Positions 7,891-17,145 of a DNA stretch of 64,000 bases are shown one piece after another. The notes under the pieces are model-generated. The model worked only from the letters and a program-made list of their open reading frames with translations. It had not been told where the DNA came from and searched no databases. A program made the translations under genes and the position numbers. Positions within the stretch are counted from its first letter, which is position 1; each line of letters begins with the position of its first letter. The stretch is from Pelagibius sp964472095 (GTDB lineage Bacteria; Pseudomonadota; Alphaproteobacteria; Kiloniellales; Kiloniellaceae). The stretch covers positions 26,265 through 90,264 of the forward strand of contig CAYYIV010000019.1 in the NCBI GenBank assembly GCA_964472095.1. Reading direction: 5' to 3'.

Positions 7891-8898
7891 CTATTCGACG
7901 GCCAGCGCCTTTTCGATCAGCTCGGCACCGCCAGGGACCTCTTCGGCAAAGATCTTGTATGAGGTATCCTGGGCAATGGTGCGCCACGCGGCGGCGTCCT
8001 CGGCCGACATCTTCACGACCTCGACCCCGGCGTTCTTGAATACCTCGACCATCTTGTCGTCGAGGCCCTTGGCCTGGCCGGCCATGTAGTCCTCGGCCTT
8101 TTTACCGGCCGCCAGTAGCGCCTGCTGCTGTGCTTCGTCCAGCTGGTCCCAGCTGCCCTTCGACATCAGGATCGGCTCGTACATGAACCAGATGGCATGG
8201 TCACCCGGCTCGGTCAGGCACTTCACATGCTCGTAGAGGCGGAAGGACACGAAGCTGCCGGAACTGGTGTTGGCGGCGTCCAGAACTCCGGTCTGCAGAC
8301 CGGTATAGATTTCCGAAGACGGCATCGAGGAGATCGAGGCCCCGGCACCGGCCAGCATCTGCTCGAAGGCCGGACCGGCCGCGCGGGTCACCTGCCCCTT
8401 CATGGTCTCCGGACCCAGGATGCAGTTTTTCGTCGAGGCGAAGCCACCCGCGAGCCAGGCGTCGGCCAGCACGACAACACCGGCGTCGTTGATGATCTTC
8501 TTGATGTCTTCCATGAAGGGCGAAGAGTTGAGACGCAAAGCGTGGTCGTGATTCTTCACCAGGCCCGGCATCAGCGTGGCGCTGAACTGCGGATGGCGGC
8601 CGCTGGCGTAGTCCAACGGGAAGGCCGAGATATCCAGCTGGCCCCGGACCATCGCGTTCCACTGCTCGGCCGGCTTGAACAGCGAGGCGCCGGGATAGAC
8701 CTGGATCTCCAGGCCGACGCCCGCGGCGGAAGCCTCGCGCGCGATGATCTGCACCATCTCGTCGCGCGCATCGCCCTTGCCGCCGGGCCACTGGTGCGAG
8801 GCCTTCAGTTTCACGTCGGCCGCCGCGACCGACCCGGCCATGGCGACGGCCACGACCACAGCGGTCGTGGAAATCAGCGTACGTATTGTCTTGGACAT
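7891..8898 (-). CDS. dctP: TRAP transporter periplasmic substrate-binding protein, DctP type
   Basis: The 335-residue DctP-family solute receptor starts at ATG 8898, 8 bp after GGGAGG. An in-frame extension to 8958 has no matching ribosome site. A Sec signal peptide (positive MSKTIRT, hydrophobic core, AGSVAAA cleavage region) is followed by KLKASHQWPGG. Further family features are AFPLDYASGRHPQF and the helix motif SEIYTGLQTGVLDAANTS, which supports ligand-binding hinge formation. It heads the dctPQM-mcd transcript, divergent from matR-matB, so malonate or a related dicarboxylate is the expected ligand. This is inferred from context, not from binding residues. Confidence 0.92.
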   Translation of the reverse strand: MSKTIRTLISTTAVVVAVAMAGSVAAADVKLKASHQWPGGKGDARDEMVQIIAREASAAGVGLEIQVYPGASLFKPAEQWNAMVRGQLDISAFPLDYASGRHPQFSATLMPGLVKNHDHALRLNSSPFMEDIKKIINDAGVVVLADAWLAGGFASTKNCILGPETMKGQVTRAAGPAFEQMLAGAGASISSMPSSEIYTGLQTGVLDAANTSSGSFVSFRLYEHVKCLTEPGDHAIWFMYEPILMSKGSWDQLDEAQQQALLAAGKKAEDYMAGQAKGLDDKMVEVFKNAGVEVVKMSAEDAAAWRTIAQDTSYKIFAEEVPGGAELIEKALAVE

Positions 8899-9005
8899 TA
8901 CAGGTTCCTCCCGGTTGTTTGTTCTTTGACCCTGGGCCCCGCAGCGGGCGCAGGCCACTTGTTCTGATCAAAAACACTAGCGCCACCTCGCGGGCCTGTC
9001 CAGCC

Positions 9006-9056
9006 TTGCATACAATTCTGTCCGAAGTGCATGCTTGCGGGAGTATTTTGCATGCG
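9006..9056. promoter_or_regulatory. three TGCAT motifs spaced 21 bp, MatR-type operator region
   Basis: The 172-bp gap between dctP (start 8898) and matR (start 9071) contains TGCAT at 9007, 9028 and 9049, each exactly 21 bp apart, about two helical turns. The first lies in TTGCATACAA (9006-9015), one base different from the palindrome TTGTATACAA known as the MatR operator in rhizobial malonate operons. The third sits just before the matR start, suggesting autoregulation. Function is inferred from position and family knowledge. Confidence 0.65.
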
Positions 9057-9070
9057 CATATACTCCGCTC

Positions 9071-9751
9071 ATGAAAGCCAAACCCGCACCGCTGGCCCAG
9101 GACCTGCGCGACCGGCTGGAGGAGGAGATCCTCTCCGGCCAGCGTCCGCCTGGCTCTCGCCTCGACGAGAGCAAGCTGGCTCACCACTTCGGCGTGTCCC
9201 GCACGCCGGTGCGCGAAGCCCTCAGGGAACTGGCCTCTGCCGATCTCGTCGTGCTGCGGCCCCGCCAGGGCGCCGTGGTGGCCACGGTGACGGTGACCCG
9301 ACTGCTGCACATGTTCGAGGTCATGGCCGAGTTGGAATCCTTCTGCGCGCGCCTTGCCGCGCGGCGCATGACGCCCGAGGAGCGCCGTCAGCTGGCCGCG
9401 GTTCACGAGGACTGCCGGACGCTTGCCGAACAGGGCGCGGTACACGCCTACTACGATGCCAATCGCCGCTTCCACGAAGTGATCTATGCCGGCTCCCACA
9501 ACACCTACCTGGAAGACACCACGAGCGGCATGCGCAACCGCCTCTCCCCTTACCGGCGCTTCCAGCTCAACCACCCCGGACGGACCATGAAGTCCTGGAA
9601 CGAGCATCGCGCCGTGGTGGACGCCATCCTGAATGGCGACGCACAAGGCGCCGCCGCGGCGATGTCGCATCATGTGACCATCCAGGGCGACGTCTTCACC
9701 GACTTGATTTCCGCCCTGCCAGAATCCTACGTCCACGCCATGACCGCCTAG
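9071..9751 (+). CDS. matR: GntR/FadR-family transcriptional regulator, MatR-like
   Basis: This 226-residue regulator starts at ATG 9071 (MKAKPAPLAQDLRD). Upstream in-frame codons overlap the operator-like motifs and are unlikely to be translated. The N-terminal winged helix contains SGQRPPGSRLDESKLAHHFG and VSRTPVREALREL, the canonical GntR recognition helix. The C-terminal half is an all-helical FCD ligand domain with conserved metal-type residues in DANRRFHEVIY, GSHN and EHRAVVDAI. It is followed after 33 bp by matB and is divergent from dctPQM-mcd, so malonate or malonyl-CoA is the expected inducer. Confidence 0.9.
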   Translation: MKAKPAPLAQDLRDRLEEEILSGQRPPGSRLDESKLAHHFGVSRTPVREALRELASADLVVLRPRQGAVVATVTVTRLLHMFEVMAELESFCARLAARRMTPEERRQLAAVHEDCRTLAEQGAVHAYYDANRRFHEVIYAGSHNTYLEDTTSGMRNRLSPYRRFQLNHPGRTMKSWNEHRAVVDAILNGDAQGAAAAMSHHVTIQGDVFTDLISALPESYVHAMTA

Positions 9752-9784
9752 GCGAGGGCCCGGCGCCAAAGGCCGATTGCATCC

Positions 9785-11308
9785 ATGACCAATCTCTACG
9801 ACCTGCTGCGACAGCATTTCCCCGCCGACCGGGGCCGAACTGTCCTCGAGACGCCAGACGGACAGCTTGTGAGCTATGCCGACCTGGAGGCCGGGTCCGG
9901 GCGCATCGCGCGGCTGCTGATGGACTGCGGCGTCGAGCCCGGCGACCGCGTCGCCGCGCGGATCGAAAAGTCGCCGGAGGCACTGCTGCTCTATCTCGCA
10001 GTGCTGCGCTGCGGCGCCGTCTATCTGCCGCTGAACACCGCTTACAAGGGCGGCGAGGTTGCCTATTTCCTGGCCGATGCCGAGCCGCGGGTGCTGGTCT
10101 GCACGCCAGAGAGCGAAGGCGTTCTCGGCGACATCGCCCGCAAGGCCGGGGTCGCCGCGGTGCTGACCCTGGGCGAGTCCGGCGACGGCAGCCTGGTGGA
10201 ACGCAGCCGGGACCTCGACCCAGACGCCGGCGTCGTGGCGCGCAGCGGCGGCGACCTGGCGGCGATCCTCTATACCAGCGGCACCACCGGGCGCTCCAAG
10301 GGCGCCATGCTGAGCCATGCCAACCTCGGCGCCAACACGCTGACGCTGCGAGACTGCTGGGGCTTCACTGCCGACGACGTCCTGATCCACGCGCTGCCGA
10401 TGTTTCACACCCACGGCCTCTTCGTGGCCACCCACTGTGTCCTGCTGAGCGGCAGCGGCATGCTGTTCCTCAACCGCTTCGACGCCGATACGGTGCTCGA
10501 CCTCATGCCGCGCGCCACGGCGATGATGGGCGTGCCGACCTTCTACACCCGCCTGCTGGCGAGCCCGCGGCTGACCAGGGAAGCCTGCGCCGGCATACGC
10601 CTCTTCATTTCCGGCTCGGCACCGCTGCTGGCCGACACCTTCAAGGCGTTCGAGGCCCGCACCGGGCACGCCATTCTCGAACGCTACGGCATGACCGAAA
10701 CAACGATGATCACCTCGAACCCGCTTGAAGGCGATCGCATCGCCGGCACTGTCGGTTTTCCCCTGCCCGGCGTCGAGGTCCGCATCACCGACGAAGACGG
10801 CAGGCCCCTGCCCCAAGGGGAAGTCGGGGTGCTCGAGGTCAAGGGCCCCAACGTGTTCCGTGGCTACTGGCGGCAACCGGAGAAGACGGCGACGGAGTTC
10901 CGTCCCGATGGCTTCTTCGTCACCGGCGACGTGGCGATGATCGACGCGCGCGGCTACATTCACATTGTCGGGCGTGCCAAGGACCTCATCATCTCCGGCG
11001 GCTTCAACGTCTATCCGAAGGAGATCGAGCTCTGCATCGACCAGATCGAGGGCGTGCAGGAATCGGCCGTCATCGGCGTGCCGCATCCTGACTTCGGCGA
11101 AGCGGTGGTGGCGGTGGTGAAGCGTGCCGGCGGCGTGGCGGAGGTCACGGCCGATGCCATCCAGTCGACCGCCAAGGCCGAGCTGGCCAACTTCAAGGTG
11201 CCGAAAAAGGTTTTCTTCGTCGACGATCTGCCGCGCAACACCATGGGCAAGGTGCAGAAGAACCTGCTGCGCGACCGCTTCAAGGACAGCTTCAGCTCGG
11301 CAGCGTAA
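9785..11308 (+). CDS. matB: malonyl-CoA synthetase
   Basis: The 507-residue ANL-superfamily ligase resembles MatB, which makes malonyl-CoA from malonate, ATP and CoA. The P-loop motif YTSGTTGRSKGAMLSH is near 160, ERYGMTETTM near 300 is the family form of A5, the A8 hinge is GRAKDLIISGGFNVYP, and the catalytic lysine lies in NTMGKVQK near the C-terminus. Together with the malonyl-CoA decarboxylase it completes malonate to acetyl-CoA conversion. It lies directly downstream of the MatR-like regulator and ends 6 bp from the convergent ftsH paralogue. Confidence 0.93.
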   Translation: MTNLYDLLRQHFPADRGRTVLETPDGQLVSYADLEAGSGRIARLLMDCGVEPGDRVAARIEKSPEALLLYLAVLRCGAVYLPLNTAYKGGEVAYFLADAEPRVLVCTPESEGVLGDIARKAGVAAVLTLGESGDGSLVERSRDLDPDAGVVARSGGDLAAILYTSGTTGRSKGAMLSHANLGANTLTLRDCWGFTADDVLIHALPMFHTHGLFVATHCVLLSGSGMLFLNRFDADTVLDLMPRATAMMGVPTFYTRLLASPRLTREACAGIRLFISGSAPLLADTFKAFEARTGHAILERYGMTETTMITSNPLEGDRIAGTVGFPLPGVEVRITDEDGRPLPQGEVGVLEVKGPNVFRGYWRQPEKTATEFRPDGFFVTGDVAMIDARGYIHIVGRAKDLIISGGFNVYPKEIELCIDQIEGVQESAVIGVPHPDFGEAVVAVVKRAGGVAEVTADAIQSTAKAELANFKVPKKVFFVDDLPRNTMGKVQKNLLRDRFKDSFSSAA

Positions 11309-11314
11309 GCCAGG

Positions 11315-13165
11315 CTAGGCCGCCGATCCCTGCGCCGCGACACCGGCCAGGCAGGAATTGATCTCCTCGGCGCTCAGCGTTTCCTTCTCTTCCAGGCGCT
11401 GCACCAGGCGCCTCATGCCGGTTGCGTTGGCCTCGATGATCTCTCTGGCCCGCGCCTCCGCCTCGCGCAGCAGATTCGAGACGGCCGCATCGACGTCGTG
11501 TGCCGTGGTCTCGCTGAAACGGCGCGGCTGGGCGATCTCCCGGCCGAGGAAAGGATGATCCTCGCTCTGGCGCAGGTCGACCGGGCCGATCTCCTCCGAC
11601 ATGCCCCAGCGCGACACCATGGCCCGCGCCATCTGGGTCGCCTTCATGATGTCGTCGTCCGCGCCTGAGCTGACGTTTCCGAGCAATACTTTTTCCGCCG
11701 TGCGTCCGGCCAGCATCACCGCCAAGCGGTCCTTCAGGTAGTCTTCCGGCAGAGTATGTCGCTCCTCCTCCGGCAGCATGTGGGTGCCACCCAGGGCCCG
11801 TCCGCGCGGGATGATGGTCACCTTGTAGACGGGATCGGCGGTCGGCAGGAAATGCGCGACGACGGTATGGCCGCACTCGTGCACCGCCAGGCGGTGCTTC
11901 TCCTCCGGGCGGATCGCCAGGCTGCGCACCGTGCCCATCATCACTTTGTCGCGCATCTCCTCGAAGTCCTGCATGTCGATGGCCTGCTTGCCGGCCCGGG
12001 CGGCCGACATCGCCGCCTCATTCACCAGGTTCTTGAGGTCCGCACCCGAGAAGCCCGGCGTTGCGCTGGCCAAGGTCTTGAGGTCGACACCGGGCGCCAG
12101 CGGCATCTTTCTGGTATGCACCTTGAGAATGGCTTCCCGGGCCTCGCGGTCCGGCAGTTCCAGCGTGACATGGCGGTCGAAGCGCCCGGGACGCAGCAGG
12201 GCCGGATCCAGCACGTCCGGCCGGTTGGTGGCCGCCAGCACGATGACGGCCTCGTGCCCGCTGAAACCGTCCATCTCCGAAAGGATCTGGTTCAAGGTCT
12301 GCTCGCGTTCGTCGTTGCCGCCGCCGAGGCCGGTGCCACGCACGCGCCCGACGGCATCGAGCTCGTCGATGAAGATGATGCTGGGCGCGCGCTTCTTGGC
12401 TTCCTCGAACATCTTGCGCACGCGCGAGGCGCCAACGCCGACGAACATCTCGATGAACTCCGACGCAGAGGTATGATAGAAATTCACGTCCGCCTCGCCG
12501 GCCAGTGCCCGCGCCAGCAGCGTCTTGCCGGTGCCCGGCGGCCCCATCAGCAGGACCCCGCGCGGCGGCTCCGCGCCGAGTCGCTGGTAGCGTGCCGGAT
12601 CACGCAGGAAGTCGACCAGCTCCGCCACCTCGCGCTTGGCGCCTTCCTGGCCGGCAACGTCGGCAAAGGTGATCCGCTTCTGCCGCTTTACCTCGCGGCT
12701 TGCCGACCCGGCGAGAAACTCCGAAGGGTCGCGCCCGCCGAAGCGGCCGGCGAGATTGCTCTGCATGCGGCTCCAGAACCACAGGTAGATGCCGAGAAAA
12801 ATCAGCCAGGGTAGCAGGCTGAGGAACCAGCTGTTGCTTTCATCCTTGGGCGCCTCCACGGTCACCACGGCACCGCTGGACTCGATCAACGGCATCAGCT
12901 CCGCATCGCCAAGGTCCGGCAGGTTGACCTGGATACGCCGGCCAGCGTCGCTGCTCCCGGCGTCCGGCTTCAGCGTCGCCGTGGCGCCGCGTTCGGCAAG
13001 GCGGATGTCGCTGACGCGGTGGTCGCGCAACAGCTGCTTGAACTCGCTGTAAGCCACCTCGGCGGGCCCCGGTGGCGGCGGTGCCACCTCGCGCATGGTG
13101 AAGAGGAAGGCCAGCAGCAAGAGGCCTGCCAAGAGGACGGGCCACCACTTCGTCAGGTCTTTCAA
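11315..13165 (-). CDS. ftsH: FtsH-type membrane AAA+ zinc metalloprotease
   Basis: The 616-residue FtsH homologue has a TM helix at about 8-24, a periplasmic domain, a second TM at about 116-131, and an AAA+ ATPase with Walker A GPPGTGKT (208-215) and Walker B IIFIDELD (264-271). The second region of homology is TNRPDVLDPALLRPGRFDR. The M41 peptidase has zinc ligands in HECGH (430-434) and the acidic ligand in SSGADDDI. The usual HEAGH is HECGH here; both zinc histidines and the glutamate are kept. It is isolated from any tilS/folP-type context, so it is probably a second FtsH copy rather than the housekeeping one. No RBS oddity was noted. Confidence 0.92.
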   Translation of the reverse strand: MKDLTKWWPVLLAGLLLLAFLFTMREVAPPPPGPAEVAYSEFKQLLRDHRVSDIRLAERGATATLKPDAGSSDAGRRIQVNLPDLGDAELMPLIESSGAVVTVEAPKDESNSWFLSLLPWLIFLGIYLWFWSRMQSNLAGRFGGRDPSEFLAGSASREVKRQKRITFADVAGQEGAKREVAELVDFLRDPARYQRLGAEPPRGVLLMGPPGTGKTLLARALAGEADVNFYHTSASEFIEMFVGVGASRVRKMFEEAKKRAPSIIFIDELDAVGRVRGTGLGGGNDEREQTLNQILSEMDGFSGHEAVIVLAATNRPDVLDPALLRPGRFDRHVTLELPDREAREAILKVHTRKMPLAPGVDLKTLASATPGFSGADLKNLVNEAAMSAARAGKQAIDMQDFEEMRDKVMMGTVRSLAIRPEEKHRLAVHECGHTVVAHFLPTADPVYKVTIIPRGRALGGTHMLPEEERHTLPEDYLKDRLAVMLAGRTAEKVLLGNVSSGADDDIMKATQMARAMVSRWGMSEEIGPVDLRQSEDHPFLGREIAQPRRFSETTAHDVDAAVSNLLREAEARAREIIEANATGMRRLVQRLEEKETLSAEEINSCLAGVAAQGSAA

Positions 13166-13403
13166 GGGGTGCCTCCGAGCGTCAAACCGAACTTCCTCCC
13201 GCCACTATGTCATACTATCCGATAGCCGGAATTGGCAGGACCCAGAAATGATCCATCTCAAGGAGAGCACCATATCTTGCTGCAATTGCCCTCCCCTTTA
13301 CTGCAGGGAAATGGTCTATCAAGGTTTGGGCAGGCAAGCTGCACCCCCAGTGGTCCTGCCAAAGGCCACAAGCTCCGACAGGGCAAAGGCGGTATAAGGA
13401 GGC

Positions 13404-15782
13404 ATGAGAGCGATTCGGCGCGTCGTACTGATCGTCCTTGGCGGGCTCCTCGTCATTGCTGTCCTTGTCGTCGCTGGCGGGTATCTGTGGATGCGCGGCT
13501 CGCTTCCAAAGGTCGAGGGCGAGGTTCGCATTGCCGCCCTGGAGGCGCCGGTAACCGTGCGGCGCAACAGCGACGGCCTCGTGCGGATCCAGGCAGCGAA
13601 TGAGGCCGACCTCTATCGCGCGCTCGGTTTCGTCCATGCCCAGGATCGCCTTTGGCAGATGGACTTCATGCGTCGCACCGCCACCGGCCGCCTTTCGGAA
13701 GTCATGGGCCAGCCGACGCTCAGTCTCGACCGCTTCTTCCGGACCCTCGGGTTCCGCCAGATCGCCGAAGCCAACCTGCAGCACCTCTCAGAAGAAACCA
13801 AGGCTGCGCTGCAGGCTTATGCCGACGGCGTGAACGCCTTCATGGCCGGGCGCTCCGGACCGCTGCCGCTCGAGTTCCAGATCCTGCGCTACGAGCCTGA
13901 GCCCTGGAGTCCCACCGACTCGCTCCTCTGGGGTCGGCTCATGGCCCTCAGACTGTCGGAGAACTGGCGCGACGAGCTGAGCCGTGCCCGCCTGGGCGGG
14001 CGTTTTTCTCCGCAGCAGATCGCCGAACTCTGGCCCAGCTATCCGGCCGATGCACCGGTTACCGTCGCCGAGGCGAGCAGCCTGATCGATGACGCCGTCG
14101 CCAAGCAGCTGGCCAACCTCCTGCCGCCGTCGCTGCAGCCGTCCGGAGCCTCCAACATCTGGGCGATCGGTGGCAAGCGCACTTCGAGCGGCAGCCCCAT
14201 CCTCGCCAACGATCCCCACCTGTCCCTCGACGCCCCGGGCGTGTGGTACCTGGCCCGCTTGGAGGCTCCGGGGCTCACGCTGACCGGCGCGACCGCGCCA
14301 GGTGTGCCTTTCCTGCTGCTGGGCCACAATCAGCACGTCGCCTGGGGCATGACGACGACGCACAGCGACACCCAGGACTTCTTCATCGAGCGCATCTCGC
14401 CCGACAACCCGGATCACTACGAGACACCGGAAGGTACCGAGCCCTTCAAAGTGCGCGACGAGTTCATCCGCCTCAGCGGGGGGGAGTCTGTGCGCCTGAT
14501 CGTCCGTGCGACCCGGCATGGGCCGGTGATGAGCGACGTGGTGCCGGCAGGTACCAACGAAGCCGGCGCCGTGCTCGCCTTGTCCTGGCCGGCGTTGCGC
14601 GCCGACGACGGAACAGCCGACGCGCTCTATCGGATGAATCATGCGGACAGCGCGGCGGCCTTTCGCGAGTCGTTGAGGCAGTTCCACTCACCGCAGCAGA
14701 ACCTCGTCTTCGCGGATACTGACGGCAACATCGGTTTTGCGGCACCGGCCCGCGTTCCTGTCCGCCGCGCCGGCAGCGGGCAGTATCCCGTCCCCGGCTG
14801 GAGCGGCGAGTTCGACTGGATCGGCTTCGTCCCCTTCGAAGAGCTGCCGGCCTCGAACAACCCGCGTAGCGGCCTGATCATCAACGCCAACAACAAGATC
14901 GTTCCGGACAACTTTGCCCATCTGATCGCGGTGGACTGGCCCCCGCCCTACCGGGCCGAACGCATCCAGGCAATTCTGGCCGACACCGCCGGCAATCATG
15001 GCATAACCGAGTCCGTCATTCTCCAACAGGACATCCTCGCCAGCGCAGCGAACCGCATTCTGCCAAGGCTGCTTTCCATCTCGCCGGCGGAAGCGCGGGC
15101 CCGTGAGGCGGTCGCGCGCCTGCGCACCTGGGACCGGCAGATGCACCGCAACGCACCGGAGCCGCTGATCCTGCAGGCCTGGGTCTGGGCCCTCGGGCAG
15201 GCCATCCTCGGTGACGAACTGGGGCCCGACTATCTCGAGTACCTCGACGGCGGCATCTACACCGTCGAGCGCCTGATCACCAGCGAAAGCAGCTGGTGTG
15301 ACGATATAACGACGCCCGAGATCGAGGACTGCGATACCCAGATCGCGCGCGCGCTGGCGATGGCGCTCGATCATCTCACCGAACGTTTCGGCAGCGACAT
15401 CTCGGCCTGGCGCTGGGGCGAAGCTCATGTCGCACGCTTCGCCCATCCGCTGTTCAGCCGGATTCCGGTACTGCGCGACCTCTTCACCTACAGTGTCGAG
15501 GCCGACGGCGGCAACGACACGGTGAACCGCGCCTCCGCGCGCCTCGGCGGCAGCCCGGAGACCCTCTTCGAGGACGTCCACGGAGCCGGCTTCCGGGCGG
15601 TCTATGACCTGGCGGATCTCAACCGGTCCCGCTTCGTCATCGCGACCGGCCAGTCCGGCAACCCGCTGTCCCGCCTCTACGGCAATTTCGCCCTGCGCTG
15701 GCGCAACGGCCAGACGGTGTCGCTGGCTCCCGAATCCTGGGCGTTGGCAGAACAGCTAAGCTTGCTGCCTTCCGAAGAATAG
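13404..15782 (+). CDS. penicillin acylase family N-terminal nucleophile hydrolase
   Basis: This 792-residue Ntn-hydrolase precursor is of the penicillin amidase / quorum-quenching acylase family. An N-terminal hydrophobic segment (8-28) anchors or exports it. The A-chain region (GFVHAQDRLWQMDFMRR) is followed by a spacer and the autocatalytic site GASNIW with nucleophile Ser250, opening the B-chain. The oxyanion and substrate region includes NDPHL, GVPFLLLGHN and AWGMTTTHSDTQDFF. The ATG has a perfect AAGGAGG 2 bp before the preceding C. Penicillin, acyl-homoserine lactone or other amide specificity cannot be read. The gene stands alone between ftsH and threonine dehydratase. Confidence 0.92.
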   Translation: MRAIRRVVLIVLGGLLVIAVLVVAGGYLWMRGSLPKVEGEVRIAALEAPVTVRRNSDGLVRIQAANEADLYRALGFVHAQDRLWQMDFMRRTATGRLSEVMGQPTLSLDRFFRTLGFRQIAEANLQHLSEETKAALQAYADGVNAFMAGRSGPLPLEFQILRYEPEPWSPTDSLLWGRLMALRLSENWRDELSRARLGGRFSPQQIAELWPSYPADAPVTVAEASSLIDDAVAKQLANLLPPSLQPSGASNIWAIGGKRTSSGSPILANDPHLSLDAPGVWYLARLEAPGLTLTGATAPGVPFLLLGHNQHVAWGMTTTHSDTQDFFIERISPDNPDHYETPEGTEPFKVRDEFIRLSGGESVRLIVRATRHGPVMSDVVPAGTNEAGAVLALSWPALRADDGTADALYRMNHADSAAAFRESLRQFHSPQQNLVFADTDGNIGFAAPARVPVRRAGSGQYPVPGWSGEFDWIGFVPFEELPASNNPRSGLIINANNKIVPDNFAHLIAVDWPPPYRAERIQAILADTAGNHGITESVILQQDILASAANRILPRLLSISPAEARAREAVARLRTWDRQMHRNAPEPLILQAWVWALGQAILGDELGPDYLEYLDGGIYTVERLITSESSWCDDITTPEIEDCDTQIARALAMALDHLTERFGSDISAWRWGEAHVARFAHPLFSRIPVLRDLFTYSVEADGGNDTVNRASARLGGSPETLFEDVHGAGFRAVYDLADLNRSRFVIATGQSGNPLSRLYGNFALRWRNGQTVSLAPESWALAEQLSLLPSEE

Positions 15783-15833
15783 CGAAGCATCGCTGCAGAC
15801 GGCGCCAAGCGCGCCACAACAGGGAAAACCGCC

Positions 15834-17060
15834 TTGACGACGACCATCGACGACATCCGTGCGGCAGCCGAGGGCCTGAAAGGGCAGGTCATTCGCACCC
15901 CCTTGGTGCCGGCCGCCCGCATGTCCGAGGTGCTCGGCTGCGATCTCTACCTGAAGCTGGAGAACCTGCAGCGCACGGGCTCGTTCAAGGATCGCGGCGC
16001 CTGCGTGCGGCTGTCGAACCTGGACCCGCGGGAGGCCAAGCGCGGCGTCATCGCCATGTCGGCCGGCAACCATGCCCAGGGCGTCGCCTACCACGCCCGG
16101 CGCCTGGGTATCCCGGCAACCATCGTCATGCCCGAGTTTGCGCCCTTCTCCAAGGTCGAGCGGACCAAGTCCTTCGGCGCGCGGGTGATCCTGACCGGCG
16201 ACACCCTGGATGCCTCGGCGCAAGCGGCACGCCAGATCGCCGGCGAGGAGGGCCTTACCTTCGTGCACCCCTACGACGACGCCGACGTCATCGCCGGCCA
16301 GGGCACCATCGGACTGGAGATCCTCGAGGACCTGCCGGATGTCGATACCATCGTGGTGCCGATCGGCGGCGGCGGCCTGATCTCAGGCATTTCCCTGGCG
16401 GTCAAAGACAGCAATCCGGCCGTGCGAATGATCGGTGTCGAGACTGAGCTCTATCCTTCCATGGCCAATGCCCTGAAAGGCCGCGGCGAACTGCCGGGCG
16501 GCAGCAGCCTGGCCGATGGCATCGCCGTGAAAAACCCCGGCAAGCTGACCCAGGAGATCATCGGCCGCCTGGTCGAGGACATCGCCATCGTGCCCGAGAC
16601 CACCATCGAGACCGCCATCCAGCGCCTGGTCGAGGAGCAGAAGATCGTTGCAGAGGGAGCCGGGGCCGCCGGCGTCGCCGCAATCCTCAACGAACCGGAG
16701 CGCTTCGCCGGCCGCAAGGTCGCCACGGTGATCTGCGGTGGCAACATCGACGTGCGGCTGCTGTCCGGCGTGCTGACGCGCGGGCTGGTGCGGGACGGCC
16801 GCATGGTCCGCCTGCGCATCAGCATTGTCGACCAGCCGGGGATCCTCGCCAAGATCGCCGACACCATCGGCCGCAGCAGCGCCAACATCATCGAGGTCTA
16901 CCACCAGCGCCTGTTCTACGACGTGCCGGCCAAGCGGGCCGACGTCGACGTGGTGCTGGAGACCCGCAACGCCGATCATGTGAAGGAGATCATCGCCAGC
17001 CTGGAACAGGCTGGATTCCCGACGCGGGCACTCTCCGCCCACTCCACCTTCGGGGCCTAG
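15834..17060 (+). CDS. ilvA: threonine ammonia-lyase with ACT domain
   Basis: The 408-residue fold-type II PLP enzyme deaminates threonine to 2-oxobutanoate. Lys52 in SFKDRGA binds PLP, SAGNHAQGVAYHA binds phosphate, and GGGGLISGI forms the glycine loop. A C-terminal ACT domain (about 325-405, starting RLRISIVDQPGILAKIADTI) suggests allosteric control. The start is TTG at 15834, with AGGGAAA upstream and no better ATG. It is followed by the CBS/CGL pair and could recycle the 2-oxobutanoate branch. A catabolic serine/threonine dehydratase role is an alternative. Confidence 0.9.
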   Translation: MTTTIDDIRAAAEGLKGQVIRTPLVPAARMSEVLGCDLYLKLENLQRTGSFKDRGACVRLSNLDPREAKRGVIAMSAGNHAQGVAYHARRLGIPATIVMPEFAPFSKVERTKSFGARVILTGDTLDASAQAARQIAGEEGLTFVHPYDDADVIAGQGTIGLEILEDLPDVDTIVVPIGGGGLISGISLAVKDSNPAVRMIGVETELYPSMANALKGRGELPGGSSLADGIAVKNPGKLTQEIIGRLVEDIAIVPETTIETAIQRLVEEQKIVAEGAGAAGVAAILNEPERFAGRKVATVICGGNIDVRLLSGVLTRGLVRDGRMVRLRISIVDQPGILAKIADTIGRSSANIIEVYHQRLFYDVPAKRADVDVVLETRNADHVKEIIASLEQAGFPTRALSAHSTFGA

Positions 17061-17145
17061 CCGTCATCCACGTATTGCGCTGGCCGCCGTCATCCCTTAG
17101 GGGATATCCATTGAAGTCGCCGCGGATTTCTGGAGGAAGCCTACC

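Noticed and set aside
8201..11086. 961-codon minus-strand ORF across dctP, matR and matB
   Set aside because: It is antisense to three well-supported genes, and its composition is that of a mirror frame in GC-rich DNA (rich in H, R, G, A, D with no domain). Long antisense ORFs are expected here.
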